DNA of 64,000 bases from Sipunculus nudus. Its lineage: Eukaryota > Annelida > Sipuncula > Golfingiida > Sipunculidae. The position numbers and the translations under genes were made by a program. Within the stretch, counting starts at the first letter, position 1, and every line of letters starts with the position of its first letter. Below the pieces are notes generated by a model that was not told the origin of the DNA, ran no database searches, and saw only the letters and a list, made by a program, of their open reading frames with translations. The stretch covers positions 29,309,339 through 29,373,338 of the forward strand of contig CM049316.1 in NCBI GenBank assembly GCA_026874595.1, read 5' to 3'. Below, in pieces: positions 1 to 10,379 of this stretch.

Positions 1-95
1 CTGGGACGAAACGCGAACTTGATCTGTAAGTGGTCATTATGCGCCCACAGACCAAACATTAGGCCAATATCTGTAAGCATTGCATTGCGAAACTA
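1..95. repeat. partial unit of ~180-bp tandem satellite
   Basis: The first ~95 bases match the second half of the ~180-bp unit arrayed at 1080-1985: same order of GGGACGAAACGCGAAC, GATCTGTAA, GGTCATTAT, the GCCCACA block and an AGGCCAATATCTG block. The window therefore opens inside the same satellite, which is interrupted by the repeat at 110-1075. Confidence 0.7.
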
Positions 96-109
96 GAATA
101 TTAGCAAAA

Positions 110-1075
110 GCTGATATCAGTTATAAATTTAAATTGGAGTGGTATGAACCATGTTTCATAACAATCCACCAAATGCTTCCTGAGAAATAAGCTCCTAATT
201 TTTTTCTATACCAAACTCTGTGACCTTGAAAGTGGGTCAAAATCACTCATCTTTGAACTTGACCAAGATTTTGTAAATATCATGCAATAGCACTGAAGAA
301 ATGAAGTTCCTTTGTTGAATACCTTTAGAGATATCCTGCATAAAAGGTCAAAATCGAAAAATCCGATAAAGATTCATTTAAAAAATCAGAAATTGTAAGT
401 GGTGCCACCAAAATTGTGCAGCACATACAGACCATCATTCCAAATGATCGTAGTAAGTTTTGTGAAAATCCACACAATGGTTCCTGAGATAAAAGCTTCT
501 GAGTGTTTTTTTTTTCTATAATCAGCTCTTAAACAAAGAAAAAAGGGTCAGGGACACCCATCTTTGGACTTGACCAAGATTTTGTTGATATAAATCTTCA
601 CTGATGAAATAAAATTCCAACGGTGAATCCTTTTAGAGATATCCCGCTCGCAAGGCCAAAATTAAAAAATCCGATAAAAATTGATTAAAAAATCAGAAAT
701 TGCAGGTTGCGGCACCACAATTGTGCAGCATGTACAGACCATCAGTCCAAATGACCATAGTAAGTTTTGTGAAAATCCACACAACGGTTCCTGGGATATA
801 AGCTTCTGAGTGTTTTTCTATAATCAGCTCTTAAATGTAGAAAAATTGGTCAAGGTCACCAATCTTCGAACTTGATCGAGATTTTATCGATATACATCTT
901 CTCTGATGAAATAAAATTCCAACGGTGAATCCTTTTAGAGATATCCCGCTCACAATGTAAAAGTAAACGGACACGGGACGGACGGACGCCGGACGGACAG
1001 ACGGACGGACGGACAGACGGACAGCTTAATACACGACAATAGCCCATCAGCCTATGAGCTGAGGGCTAAAAAAGG
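110..1075. repeat. dispersed repeat with ~305-bp internal tandem units
   Basis: Three diverged units begin near 179, 483 and 789 (CCTGAGAAATAAGCT, CCTGAGATAAAAGCTT, CCTGGGATATAAGCTT), a spacing of about 304-306 bp; the third is incomplete. Each holds a TTGACCAAGATTTTGT-like block, a TTTAGAGATATCC block and a TTGTGCAGCA block. The element ends in a GGACGGACAGACGG-type tract (965-1024) followed by GAGCTGAGGGCTAAAAA. It sits between pieces of the 180-bp satellite, so it looks inserted. No coding capacity seen. Confidence 0.65.
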
Positions 1076-1079
1076 CTGT

Positions 1080-1985
1080 ACATGTACAATTGTCATGAAA
1101 ATTTCTATTTTTCATGAAATTTTCTATGTTTAGGAGCCGTAAAACAATCAAAAGTAGGTCAACCTGGACGAAACGGGAAATCGATCTGTAACTGGTTATT
1201 ATCTGCCCACACATAAAGAATCAGGGCGGTATCTACAACCATTGCGGTAAAAAATTCGGACATATGCATTTGTTATGAAAATTTATATTTTTCATGAAAC
1301 TTTCTATGTTCAGGAGCAGTCAAACAGCCAAAAGTAGATCAACTGAGACAAAACACGAACTTGATCTGTAACTGGTCATTATCTGCCCACACACCAAAAA
1401 TCAGGCCCGTATCTGCAGGCATTGCGATAAAAATCCGTATATGTGCACTCGTCATGAAAATTTATATTTTTCATTAAATTTTCTATGTTAGGGCACAGTC
1501 AAACGGTCAAAAGTAGGTCAACGGGGACAAAACACGAACTCGATCTGTAAATGGTCATTATCTGCCAACACATTAAAAATCAGGCCAATATCTGCAGGCA
1601 TTGCGAAAAAAAGACCGTATATGTGTGTTTGTCATGAAAATTTCTATTTTTCTTGAAATTTTTTTATGTTCAGGAGTCGTAAAACGGTCAAAACTAGGTC
1701 AACTGGGACGAAACGCGAACTCGATCTGTAACTAGTCATTATCTGCCCACACACCAAAAATCAGGCCAACATCTGCAGGCATTGTGAAAAAAAGTCAGTA
1801 CTTGTATATTTGTCATGAAAATGTCTCTTTCTCATGAAATGTTCTATGTTTAGGAGTGTAAAATGGTCAAAAGTAGGTCAACCGGGACGAAACGCGAACT
1901 CGATCTGTAAGTGGTCATTATCTGCCCACACACCAAAATTCAGGCTAATATCTGCAAGCATTGAGAAACAAAATCCGTACAACTG
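1080..1985. repeat. ~180-bp tandem satellite array, five units
   Basis: The motif GTCATGAAAATTTCTAT or a close variant starts at 1092, 1272, 1451, 1631 and 1812, giving spacings of 180, 179, 180 and 181. Each unit repeats a GTCATGAAA block, a TCATGAAATTTTCTATGTT block, a GGTCAAAAGTAGGTCAAC block and a GATCTGTAACTGGTCATTAT block. The constant spacing with point divergence indicates an old tandem array. The last unit breaks down near 1985. Minus-strand open frames here are by-products of the repeat. Confidence 0.85.
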
Positions 1986-1989
1986 TTTG

Positions 1990-3250
1990 ATTTTGGAATG
2001 ACGGAATGACGGACATGGGTAAAACAATATTCCCCGGCCACTTTGTGGCGGGGGCATCATAAAATGCATGGTGGAAACCAATCTACGTGACCGGCCCATT
2101 TCGAGAAGAGCACCAATCTATTTGTGAGCTGGATACAAGCAATGACTCTAAATTTGCTTGTAACAAGCAGATGGTCCTACACATTGGGTTTTATCTGGTT
2201 TAATTAAACCAGAACTATACTCAGGAATGTGACCTTTAGTTTACTACTTACAAATAGGACACTTCATTTAAGGGGCTGCACGAATATACCCTATAACCTT
2301 TAAGAGGGAAAACGTTCTCAGGAGAAATCGTGTTGATCTTACAGCACGCGTTTCCTCTGAACTGAACTCGCTTCATGACAACCAAAAATACTTTTTTTAC
2401 ACATAGGTGATTTTAAAGCCAACAATGGTTTTAGTTTAAGAAAATATGACTTTATGTAACTTCGGCGCTCAATCAGACAATACTTCATGTATATGTACTT
2501 TTGAATGTAGTACTTCCCTTTGCTCGCCGAACATTGATTTTTACGTGCCCTTAAAACGGGATCTGAGCCGTCAAACGCGAATTGTGTTCCATTTGACTTT
2601 TGTGCATGTTTCTTGCATGTTAGACAAACAACATGTTTGAAAGTTTGTTTGCTAAAAACATTAGCATGTAAACAGATAAATTTACAGGTAGTTTAAGATA
2701 CAGAGCTAATATCAACGGGATTTCCCTTCTCCAAGAACAAAAATGGCTAAATGAAGATCAATAAGGCTTTCACCCTTTTGGTTGGGGTTATGTTTACCCC
2801 CCTTTCCAATACTGACAAACAGGAAAACGATGTTAAAAAAGGTGGTTGGTTGCATATGTGCGGACGTCGAAAGCTCACTAGCTGCAAAACGCACATGCAA
2901 AGGTTCGTCAGACTTGCCGCTAGATGTCGTTTTGAATGCGTTTTGATTATTTTGGCGTGCCCAATACAGGTCATGAACACGTGGATATAAACAAAACGGA
3001 TATCCACTATGCACGGTTGGATCGGTGTTTTTGGTTCAGTGTTTAAAAGGTTCACGGGATTATCTTGAGTAAATGCATGTCAGCTATCGGTCACATTTCG
3101 TAAGAGCCCCCCTATGCCAGTTTCAAACTCCGTGGTATCGTTATTTTTGGTGCTCGCAACATTTTTCGCGCCATTTGGGGCTCTGATGGGGACCAGTTAA
3201 TCCTTTTCAGGTATCAAGATTGCAAAAGTGTTACTGGCAATCAGATATAC
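1990..3250. other. non-coding stretch, nothing recognised
   Basis: This segment contains only short open frames (up to 102 codons, overlapping on both strands at 2712-3055) with no recognisable domain, signal peptide or splice context. A poly-T run lies near 2391. I see no gene. Confidence 0.5.
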
Positions 3251-3254
3251 CTGG

Positions 3255-3650
3255 TAGCTTAAAAAGTAAAATAACATGTGTATTATATCACGCTATTAGT
3301 TCATTTTGGGTGAATACACAAGTCTCTCAGTAAAACACAGTCATCTATGTGTGAGTAAACTCAGTACACTTGTTTCTGTTTACTATAACAAGACTGCGTG
3401 ACCAAAGGTCCAATCTTGGACATGCAGGACTACTACCGAACAAAGGTATGAAACACAGGGGAAAAGGCACAGAAGAAGCACCAGTTGCAGTTTAAAAAAT
3501 CTTGATTTGTGAAGTTGCAAGGTTCGGCCACCAGGTGGCGTAATGTGTATGTTTATAATTAGCGCCACTGATCGCGCTCGATGGAAACTGATTTTACATC
3601 ATGATAAAGTAAGTAAACGGTCTGAGAGCAATATATAGTTAGGTACCACT
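3255..3650 (+). repeat. dispersed repeat, copy 1 (inverted relative to 12730-13120)
   Basis: Blocks including GTTCATTTTGG, TGTGTGAGTAAAC, GGCCACCAGGTGGCG and GCGCCACTGATCGCG recur in the same order on the opposite strand at 12730-13120. The two copies are clearly diverged. A related trace (TTTCTGTTTACNTTTACAAGACNGCGT) may lie near 17785. It is a non-coding interspersed repeat of unknown class. Confidence 0.6.
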
Positions 3651-4690
3651 TAATCACTTAAGGAGAACAGACTATATTGCACGTATATTTAACATACTTG
3701 CTATGTGAATAGGCCCCTGTGATTTCCTTTGTGCAGCACAAGAATACTTGACAGCAAGGAACGTTGCTGTGCTTTATATGGACGGGATCAGACAGTTCTT
3801 GGAGAGGAAGTGCAATCCCAAACGTTTAATTATCTGTATCATCGAGATTGAAGTATTAACAGTGTGCCCTTCGTATCCTCCTATATGAGCTTTGATAAAA
3901 TGAGAATATTATATTTTTTATAACTGAAAAAATGAATCCAGAGCTATGTTGAAGTTTGTTGATTTAAATACATTTTTATTTCAGCGGGTTTTTGGGAATG
4001 GGAAGGGGTGCACCCCCCCCCCCTCCATTATGATTTTTAATTCCACTGCAAAGAGGGTATTTTGGAACATGCCATGCTTATTTTGTAAAGAATACTTTTA
4101 AAATAAACTCCTATGTGTGAACCTCTCAATCCAAGGTAACTCAGCGCAGTCTATAAGAACCCGAGTGTAGCAACATGACAGGCTGTAATCGTGATACATT
4201 ATTCATACATCACCCATCTGCACTGACACAGCTAAGTTGATGCACCTGTATACCACGGTTAGTATTAACAAGTAAAATGTCGGTCAGTGAACGGATAATA
4301 CAATATATCTACTACGTTAACTCATGAGATATTTAAAATGAGTGACTGTTTATTTATGTGAGCTGCAAGGTGATCTTTACGGCTGATTCAGCTTAGCGTC
4401 ATGACCATGGGCCACTTTTCAGACTGTACATCTACGGTGACTTCAAAGTGAATAAAGTAAAGCCTGTGACGTTGGTGTCTTTGTTAACTAGAATACGGGT
4501 AGTCGACAAGCGACTACGTGTGTATCCGCCAAAATCAGAGTAGGACGGGTGAAGTAAGGCATGGATTGAGTGGCAAGGGGAAATAGAGTTCGATGTGTTA
4601 CATATTAGAATGGATGTCTGCCACGTTAACAAATTAAATATATTATTATTATTATTATTAAAGCTATCCAAGGGCTACATTTGTGTAATT
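3651..4690. other. non-coding stretch
   Basis: No gene is recognisable. A run of 12 C lies at about 4012-4023 and a short ATT repeat near 4640-4660. The 79-codon minus frame at 4432-4671 runs through the ATT repeat and has no domain. Confidence 0.5.
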
Positions 4691-4696
4691 TAATTC

Positions 4697-5200
4697 CTGA
4701 TTGGTCAAACGAGAACGAGATATAAGCATTAATGTCTGCAGAGTGAACGTGAATGAAGCTGGTGCCAACTGCCATAAAATCAAGAAAGCTATCCAGGATG
4801 TATACGTATGTTGAATTTCAGGTAATTTGGTCAAACCACTGCAGAGAAATGAGTGATTTTAACCCAAGGCAGACAAACAGATGGACGCTGTGTAAGAGAG
4901 GTTGCAGGTGGCGCACCCATTTTTGTGTACGTTATGAAGCTACATTTGTGTACATTTTTTTCCTGATTGGTCAAACGGTTCCCGAGATATATGGGTTTAT
5001 GTGTGGAAACAGACGCACAAACGGACGCTGGGCAGAGAGGAAAGGTCAGAGGTCAAGGCCAATTGGTTAGGCACCAGTTCACATGTGACCCGATAATTGG
5101 TGTAAGTTTCGGAAAAATCCGTCCAGTAGTCTCAGAGGAGTTCTCCGGAAAAGAAACACGGCGGCGGCGGCGGCGGCGGAACCCGGTCAAAAACATAGTA
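4697..5200 (+). repeat. dispersed repeat with two ~266-bp half units and a GGC tract
   Basis: CCTGATTGGTCAAACGAGAACGAGATATA (split over 4697-4725) is echoed at 4963-4990 as CCTGATTGGTCAAACGG followed by TTCCCGAGATATA, spacing about 266 bp. Both halves continue into an ACAGACGCACAAACGGACGC-like block. The element ends in a (GGC)n tract at 5159-5178. The 105- and 132-codon plus frames that cover it are repeat-derived and end in the (TA)n tract. Confidence 0.55.
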
Positions 5201-5304
5201 TCCGCAAAACTTCGTTTTGGCGAATACAATAAAATCTTTATTAGCCTTCAATCGTCCAAACAGAATATGACATATCGTAGTTGTGGTTTAATGTTTCTCT
5301 ACTA

Positions 5305-5307
<3 letters not shown>

Positions 5308-5364
<57 letters not shown>
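5308..5364. repeat. (TA)n microsatellite
   Basis: Uninterrupted alternating TA of about 57 bp, directly visible. Apparent isoleucine-tyrosine repeats in both strands are translation artefacts of it. Confidence 0.97.
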
Positions 5365-5367
<3 letters not shown>

Positions 5368-5752
5368 CTTTCAGGAACGCGGGGGTAACGGAATCTCTTA
5401 CGGACGCTCGGTTCTGAGGATCCAAGCGTCCGATAGGACACACGAGTTTTTGGCTTAAGGGCCTTGTAGCAGGTAATGGCCATTACCGGCTGTCTCAAAC
5501 GAACCTGTCATATGTGTAAACACTGCATGTGCTAATAACTGAGGCTTACATTTCGTTATAAGCAAATATTCATATAATGACACGATTTCTAATCATATAA
5601 TATGATAATTACATGAAATAAGAAAAAGGTTCAATTTTACATAACCCTTCAATATTGGACACATATCGTCTCTCTATACTCAGATGGGACTCCCGAAAAT
5701 TTTTGCCCGAGCGTCCCGGACTTTTCAAATGCTGTTCCTTTTGAAAGTCCTG
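5365..5752. other. non-coding stretch between two (TA)n tracts
   Basis: Moderately GC-rich at its left side (GGGGGTAACGGAATC, TCCGATAGGACACACG) but with no open frame of interest. No feature recognised. Confidence 0.45.
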
Positions 5753-5760
5753 TATATATA

Positions 5761-5826
<66 letters not shown>
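5753..5826. repeat. (TA)n microsatellite with AA interruptions
   Basis: About 74 bp of TA alternation broken by AAATA interruptions, followed by an AG-rich segment and a short (TG)n run near 5864-5874. Confidence 0.95.
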
Positions 5827-5829
<3 letters not shown>

Positions 5830-7884
5830 AAAGAGGAGAGAAAGGTAGGAGGGAGAGAGATCTGTGTGTGTGTGTTTAAAAAATTACATTTAGTTCAGGG
5901 AGGATTTTTGAGTCTGACGAATGCTTAATATATTGTATAATATCATATTGCATTATATAACATTATATTAAATTATATTATATTTATATTATACATTTAT
6001 ATTTAATCATATTCGTATTACACAAGATTATATATTGCTTTGTCTGAATCCAATGCAACCATATACAATCAACAAAAACTGCATGCAGTGCAGCTACTTG
6101 CTCCATACTGTAAATGTATTACATTATTCATTCAATCCACCATTCAACAATTCATACACGGATACCGTGTCAGTGAATACACTACTGTATTATGATTAAA
6201 TACCAGTATCATAGGAATAGGGAACGGATAAACATGGATTGTTTCAGTTATTTTATTTTTGGCCCCGATCTAAAATGGAAATTATCATAAACAATGGAAT
6301 GCTGTCCAGCAAACAATTAACCATTTTAATTAATGGATACCGAGAAAGCTTAGAGCCATAAGAACTGTATACGCAATCTCATTTGTTCAGAATAACCATT
6401 GTGCAGAGTCAGCAAATACTTTAGCTAACTGTATATAATTGTATCGTTTTACATTTAACCATCAGTTTATCATTAACCATGAAACAATTTATTTACAAGT
6501 ACTTTTATGCGGAGATTTTAAACGGGAATCTGTGTTTTATGACTAAGAGGCAAGCTAAATTGATAGAACCATAAAATCGGAAAGATATCAACAAAACATT
6601 ATTTATTAAAAATGTACTATGAATGATAACGTGTAGCTTTGGTACAGCAGCAATATGGTGTGTAATATAAGCTAATATAAGGTCATGATCAAAACATTAC
6701 AGACTCAATCATTGTATATGCATTCTCCAATAGTGAAGACATGTGAAAAGAAAAGACACCTCGCTGTCGACGAGCCTCGTTCTATATCTGCTGACCTTTC
6801 TACCTATACTACCCTTCAAGTTCATGTCCTCCGTTTTCGCTAATTAAAAGGGGTGTGTTTTGGCCTCTCCAATGTTAGGACACTATGTGCCGAACCCTCA
6901 TTACCAACTGGTACTATGACTAAAGTATTAATCCATTGAATATAAATTAACATTGGTATATGTAATAAATAATTTATTCCTATATGTCATTGGTATATGT
7001 AATGAAATAATTAAGTGCTGTACTAATAATTAAAATACATGCCGAGCTTGAATGAAACATTCTAAAAACTCGCCCAAGCCCGTGGTTGAACTAACGTACC
7101 TTACTTAATAACACAAAATTAAGACACAATGGTTTGTGAAGGGAAGGAAAATTGTTTCGTGACTTTGGATAAGTAATCTCCGGATAAAGAGTACAAAAAG
7201 GCTATTTCCGGTAATAGCGAGGAAAAGAAAGTCATTGTTGAAACCGAACTAGGAGCTTTAAACTGTACTCAACTTCTAAGCGTTTTTATTTATTCATCAA
7301 GAGTATAGTCTACGTTTGAACGTCTGTGTCAGAACGACGTTGTATTGACACCTTGTAGTGTCCTTGCGTCTTTCCTTTGAGAAAAAGCGACATTGTAAAC
7401 CACATAATACATGCCAATACCTGCAAGTAAACAAAGAACCCGATGAAAGACGTTTTCATGAACAAAAACAAGGTTCCCTGATTTTTTAAGCTGTGTTTGC
7501 AACCGCCAAGGCTAAAACCTTCCATCTGTGCTAAAGGACAAGAAGCTTATATTAATAACACCATGTGTAAATGTATAAAAACTATGAACACATGAATTTT
7601 CGAAGTACAGATAAAGGCAGGTAACAAATGTTTTAATGAAGTCCACGTTTGGGTACAATGGCTATCTGTTTTTCTGTCTGCCCATACAACATCTAAAAAT
7701 TGATTTCAAATGCGAAAACATTGATCTCGCTGTAATTGTTTGAAATGAAGGATGGGCCATTAGCCAATGAGTAACTGCTGCAATGTTGCTGACGATGATA
7801 AAATCTGACACTGGTCCAATCGAATTTATCCCTTTCGTAATAACTCAAACAGGTTAAAAGTACTGACGTGAAACTTAAGGTTGT
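5830..7884. other. AT-rich non-coding stretch
   Basis: Very AT-rich with local ATTATATTA-type repeats at 5930-6020. Only short frames occur; the longest (7310-7525, minus, 71 codons) has a hydrophobic run but no recognisable domain or splice context. I call no gene. Confidence 0.5.
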
Positions 7885-7892
7885 AAACCGGC

Positions 7893-9714
7893 CAGCGGCG
7901 TAACTAGCCTCATTGCCGCCCGGGGCGGTGTTAGAAATTGCCGCCCCTCTAACAAAACATTACACAACTGGTAAACATGATTAATTTATACTCAACATGG
8001 AAAAAAAACTTTATTTGCTGAGTGTTATTTCATTCTCAACGCATACAAATACCTTGTCACATCTATGATTCCACCTCTTGTTATCGCATATGACAGCAGG
8101 TATACCTAATAGAGCTATTGAGATATGTATGGTACTGCAGCATGCAAGGCACTTTAGTCTTTACAAAAAAAAAACGCGTAATTTCATTAGTTATAGGCCT
8201 ATATACGTAGACAGGACACGTTTAATATTTTCACTTAAAAAAATCCAATGTTTGGTCAAACTGTTTAATTAAAATATCCTCAATGATAAAAGCATACTTT
8301 GATTCAAGGCTATACATCACATTCATTTTAGAATTATAATGATTATGCACTTTGTGAGGTTTTATTTATGAACTTATGACTATTTGTTATTGAATAAAGT
8401 ATAAATAAATTTCAAGTAATCATGATATCATTTCAATATATATTATAATTTAACTACAAATGATTTGTCACAACATACAACTATTGTCTGTAGGTATTGG
8501 ACCATTAAACTATTAATAACAGAAATAACAGTACAGGTAAATATATCTTTATTTAAGTTTGAACTCTAAATGATAAAACTGATACTTAATACGTATACTG
8601 AACATGTGGCTTAGCGGCCAAGGGAGATTCAGAAGATAATTATATTTTAAAGATAAAATAACTCCTATACATAGGTCTTGGTGCTTATTGTTTTTTATTG
8701 TTTTATAAAAAATCATGTAGGTCATATTGGTTAATCAAAAGACATAGGCATTTGGGTAGTACTCATTATATACACGATAGTGTAAACACGATATTGTAAA
8801 CGAGACTGCATGATGTAAGAGTATGGAGAATCATGAAAAAAGGACATTTCAGGTTGTTTAAGGCTGTTAAATATCATGGATTTTCGGGAATTCAGGGGTT
8901 CAAGAAAGGAAATTATTCATACTTTATACAGATCTTACAAGGAATAACTACAGATATGTATTTCTATTTGCGTCTGCAAAAAATTTGTTTGGTTCCACTG
9001 CACATTTTATAATCCCGAAATTCTTGAAAATGGGACAAAAAGGCCAAATTTGTAATTTTTAAGGAACTCCATATGCCACTCATTAAACTTATTGCCCGAA
9101 AGCCGTTCCCCTAAAATGTACAAATTATTTGCTAATTATTTTGTAGGTTCCACTGTTTAGTTTATAAGCCCTGGAATATTGAAAATGGAACAAAAAGGCC
9201 AAAATTGTACTTTATGAGGAACTCCTTATGCCATTCATTATACTTAATCCCAGAAATGCCGCCCCCTAATTGTGCAAAGCGTTCGCTTATCATTTTGTAG
9301 GTTCCACTGTCCAGTTTATAATCCTTAAAATACTTAAAATGGGACAAAAAGGAAAAATTTGTACTTTTTGAGATATTCATTATGTCACTCATGATATTAA
9401 TTCACCGAAATGCCGCCCCCTAATTGTGCAAATCGTTCGCTAATCATTTTGTAGGTTCCACTTTCCAGTTTATAATCCTTAAAATACTTGAAATGGGAAA
9501 AAAAGTACAAATTTGTACTTTTTGAGATATTCGTTATGTCACTTATGATATTAATTCACCGAAATGCCGCCCCCTAATTGTGCAAATCGTTCGCTAATCA
9601 TTTTGTAAGTTCAACTGTCCAGTTTATAATCCTTAAAAAAACTTAAAATGGGACAAAATTCCCCCGAAATGCCGCCCCCCAAAATGTGCCCCCCCCCCCT
9701 TAGGTACGCTACTG
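7893..9714. mobile_element. hAT-like non-autonomous DNA transposon, 1822 bp
   Basis: The left end reads CAGCGGCGTAACTAG and the right end is CTTAGGTACGCTACTG, whose reverse complement is CAGTAGCGTACCTAAG: short imperfect terminal inverted repeats. The element is bracketed by a perfect 8-bp direct repeat AAACCGGC at 7885-7892 and 9715-9722. An 8-bp target duplication with a CAG-type terminus is the usual hAT signature (family knowledge). No transposase-like frame is present, so it would need a transposase in trans. Both ends carry GCCGCCC blocks. The right half is a ~153-bp tandem array. It sits next to the tRNA-like head of a SINE, which fits insertion into that SINE. Confidence 0.85.
8985..9690. 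repeat. ~153-bp tandem array inside the hAT-like element
   Basis: GGTTCCACTG and close variants recur at about 8992, 9147, 9299, 9453 and 9608 (the last as GTTCAACTG), with a spacing of about 152-155 bp. Each unit carries TTTATAATCC, AAAATGGGACAAAAAGG and GAAATGCCGCCCCCTAATTG blocks. Homogeneity is highest in the central units. The last is truncated into the C-rich end of the transposon. Confidence 0.85.
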
Positions 9715-9996
9715 AAACCGGCTGAGCACAGGACTCAAAGCCTGGAGGTCGTGAGTTAAAATTTCATCTTGGGCGGTGAAATGTTCACGGTCTGTATGCA
9801 TCCAGGGTGAATGCTCTGCAGCCAATTTATCACTCACAAAGGAGTGCCCCCTGGGGTTCCTCCTTGTAATGCCCGTGCAATGGGAATGTTACACATCAAG
9901 GACCAGCAGGTGCAGTAGACACTGGGCTTTGGTGACACCAGGATACAAATATAACATGATAGGAAGCCAGTGCTACCGCTCTTTCACGTAGTCCCA
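9715..9996 (+). mobile_element. tRNA-derived SINE, plus-strand copy
   Basis: TGAGCACAGGACTCAAAGCC followed by GGAGGTCGTGAGTTAAAATTTC matches the tRNA-like head of the minus-strand SINEs at 22984-23357 and 25439-25817 (box-B-like GAGTTCGAATTTC there, degenerate here). Downstream blocks such as GGGCGGTGAAATGTTCACGG, TTTATCACTCACAAAGGAGTGC and GGGGTTCCTC also align to the reverse complement of those copies. Its 5' part is disturbed at the hAT-like insertion. The 71-codon frame at 9776-9991 is incidental. Confidence 0.75.
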
Positions 9997-10145
9997 AACC
10001 CGGATTGGAACTCTGGAGAAGTACATACATGTATTTAGATTAAGGATACAATAAGAAGACGCAATGCCAGGCGGTTACACCAAAAAAAATCTACAAATAA
10101 TATTGATCGTACTCAATGGGCAAATAAATAATCACATCAGTTAGG

Positions 10146-10375
10146 GGCCAGTACATTCGATTGGTAAAAGGCTCGTTTCTCCTCCCTGGCGACCCGAGTT
10201 CGATCATCATTGTACCTGTGAGAGTTGATTGTAGTAGCTCGTCCAAGGTCGGTGGTTTTCTACGGGTCCCACGGTTTCCTCCAACCCTACAGACTACCCA
10301 ACGCTACTATCCGAGCCATGGAGCCTCGTGTTGGCAATTGTTACTAGTTGTACAATCCATGTAAAATGTATGAAT
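10146..10375 (+). mobile_element. second SINE type with tRNA-like head
   Basis: A tRNA-like head contains a box-A-like CGATTGGTAAAAGGC and a box-B-like GAGTTCGATCATC about 40 bases later. It is followed by a body with GGTTTTCTACGGGTCCCACG and GTTTCCTCCAACCCTACAGA, and a 3' part with CTACCCAACGC and GTACAATCCATGTAAAAT. A body of this kind resembles the conserved central domains reported in animal SINE superfamilies (recalled, not checked). A partial copy lies at 50135-50255. Confidence 0.65.
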
Positions 10376-10379
10376 TTTA

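Noticed and set aside
2712-3055. Overlapping 100-codon frames on the minus strand
   Set aside because: Two overlapping frames in different phases plus one on the opposite strand, none with domains; chance frames.
5241-5498. Open frames of alternating Ile-Tyr across (TA)n tracts here and at 15709-16019, 19828-20046, 49551-49913, 52964-53304 and 57482-57713
   Set aside because: Dinucleotide repeats are open in several frames; no protein signal outside the repeat.
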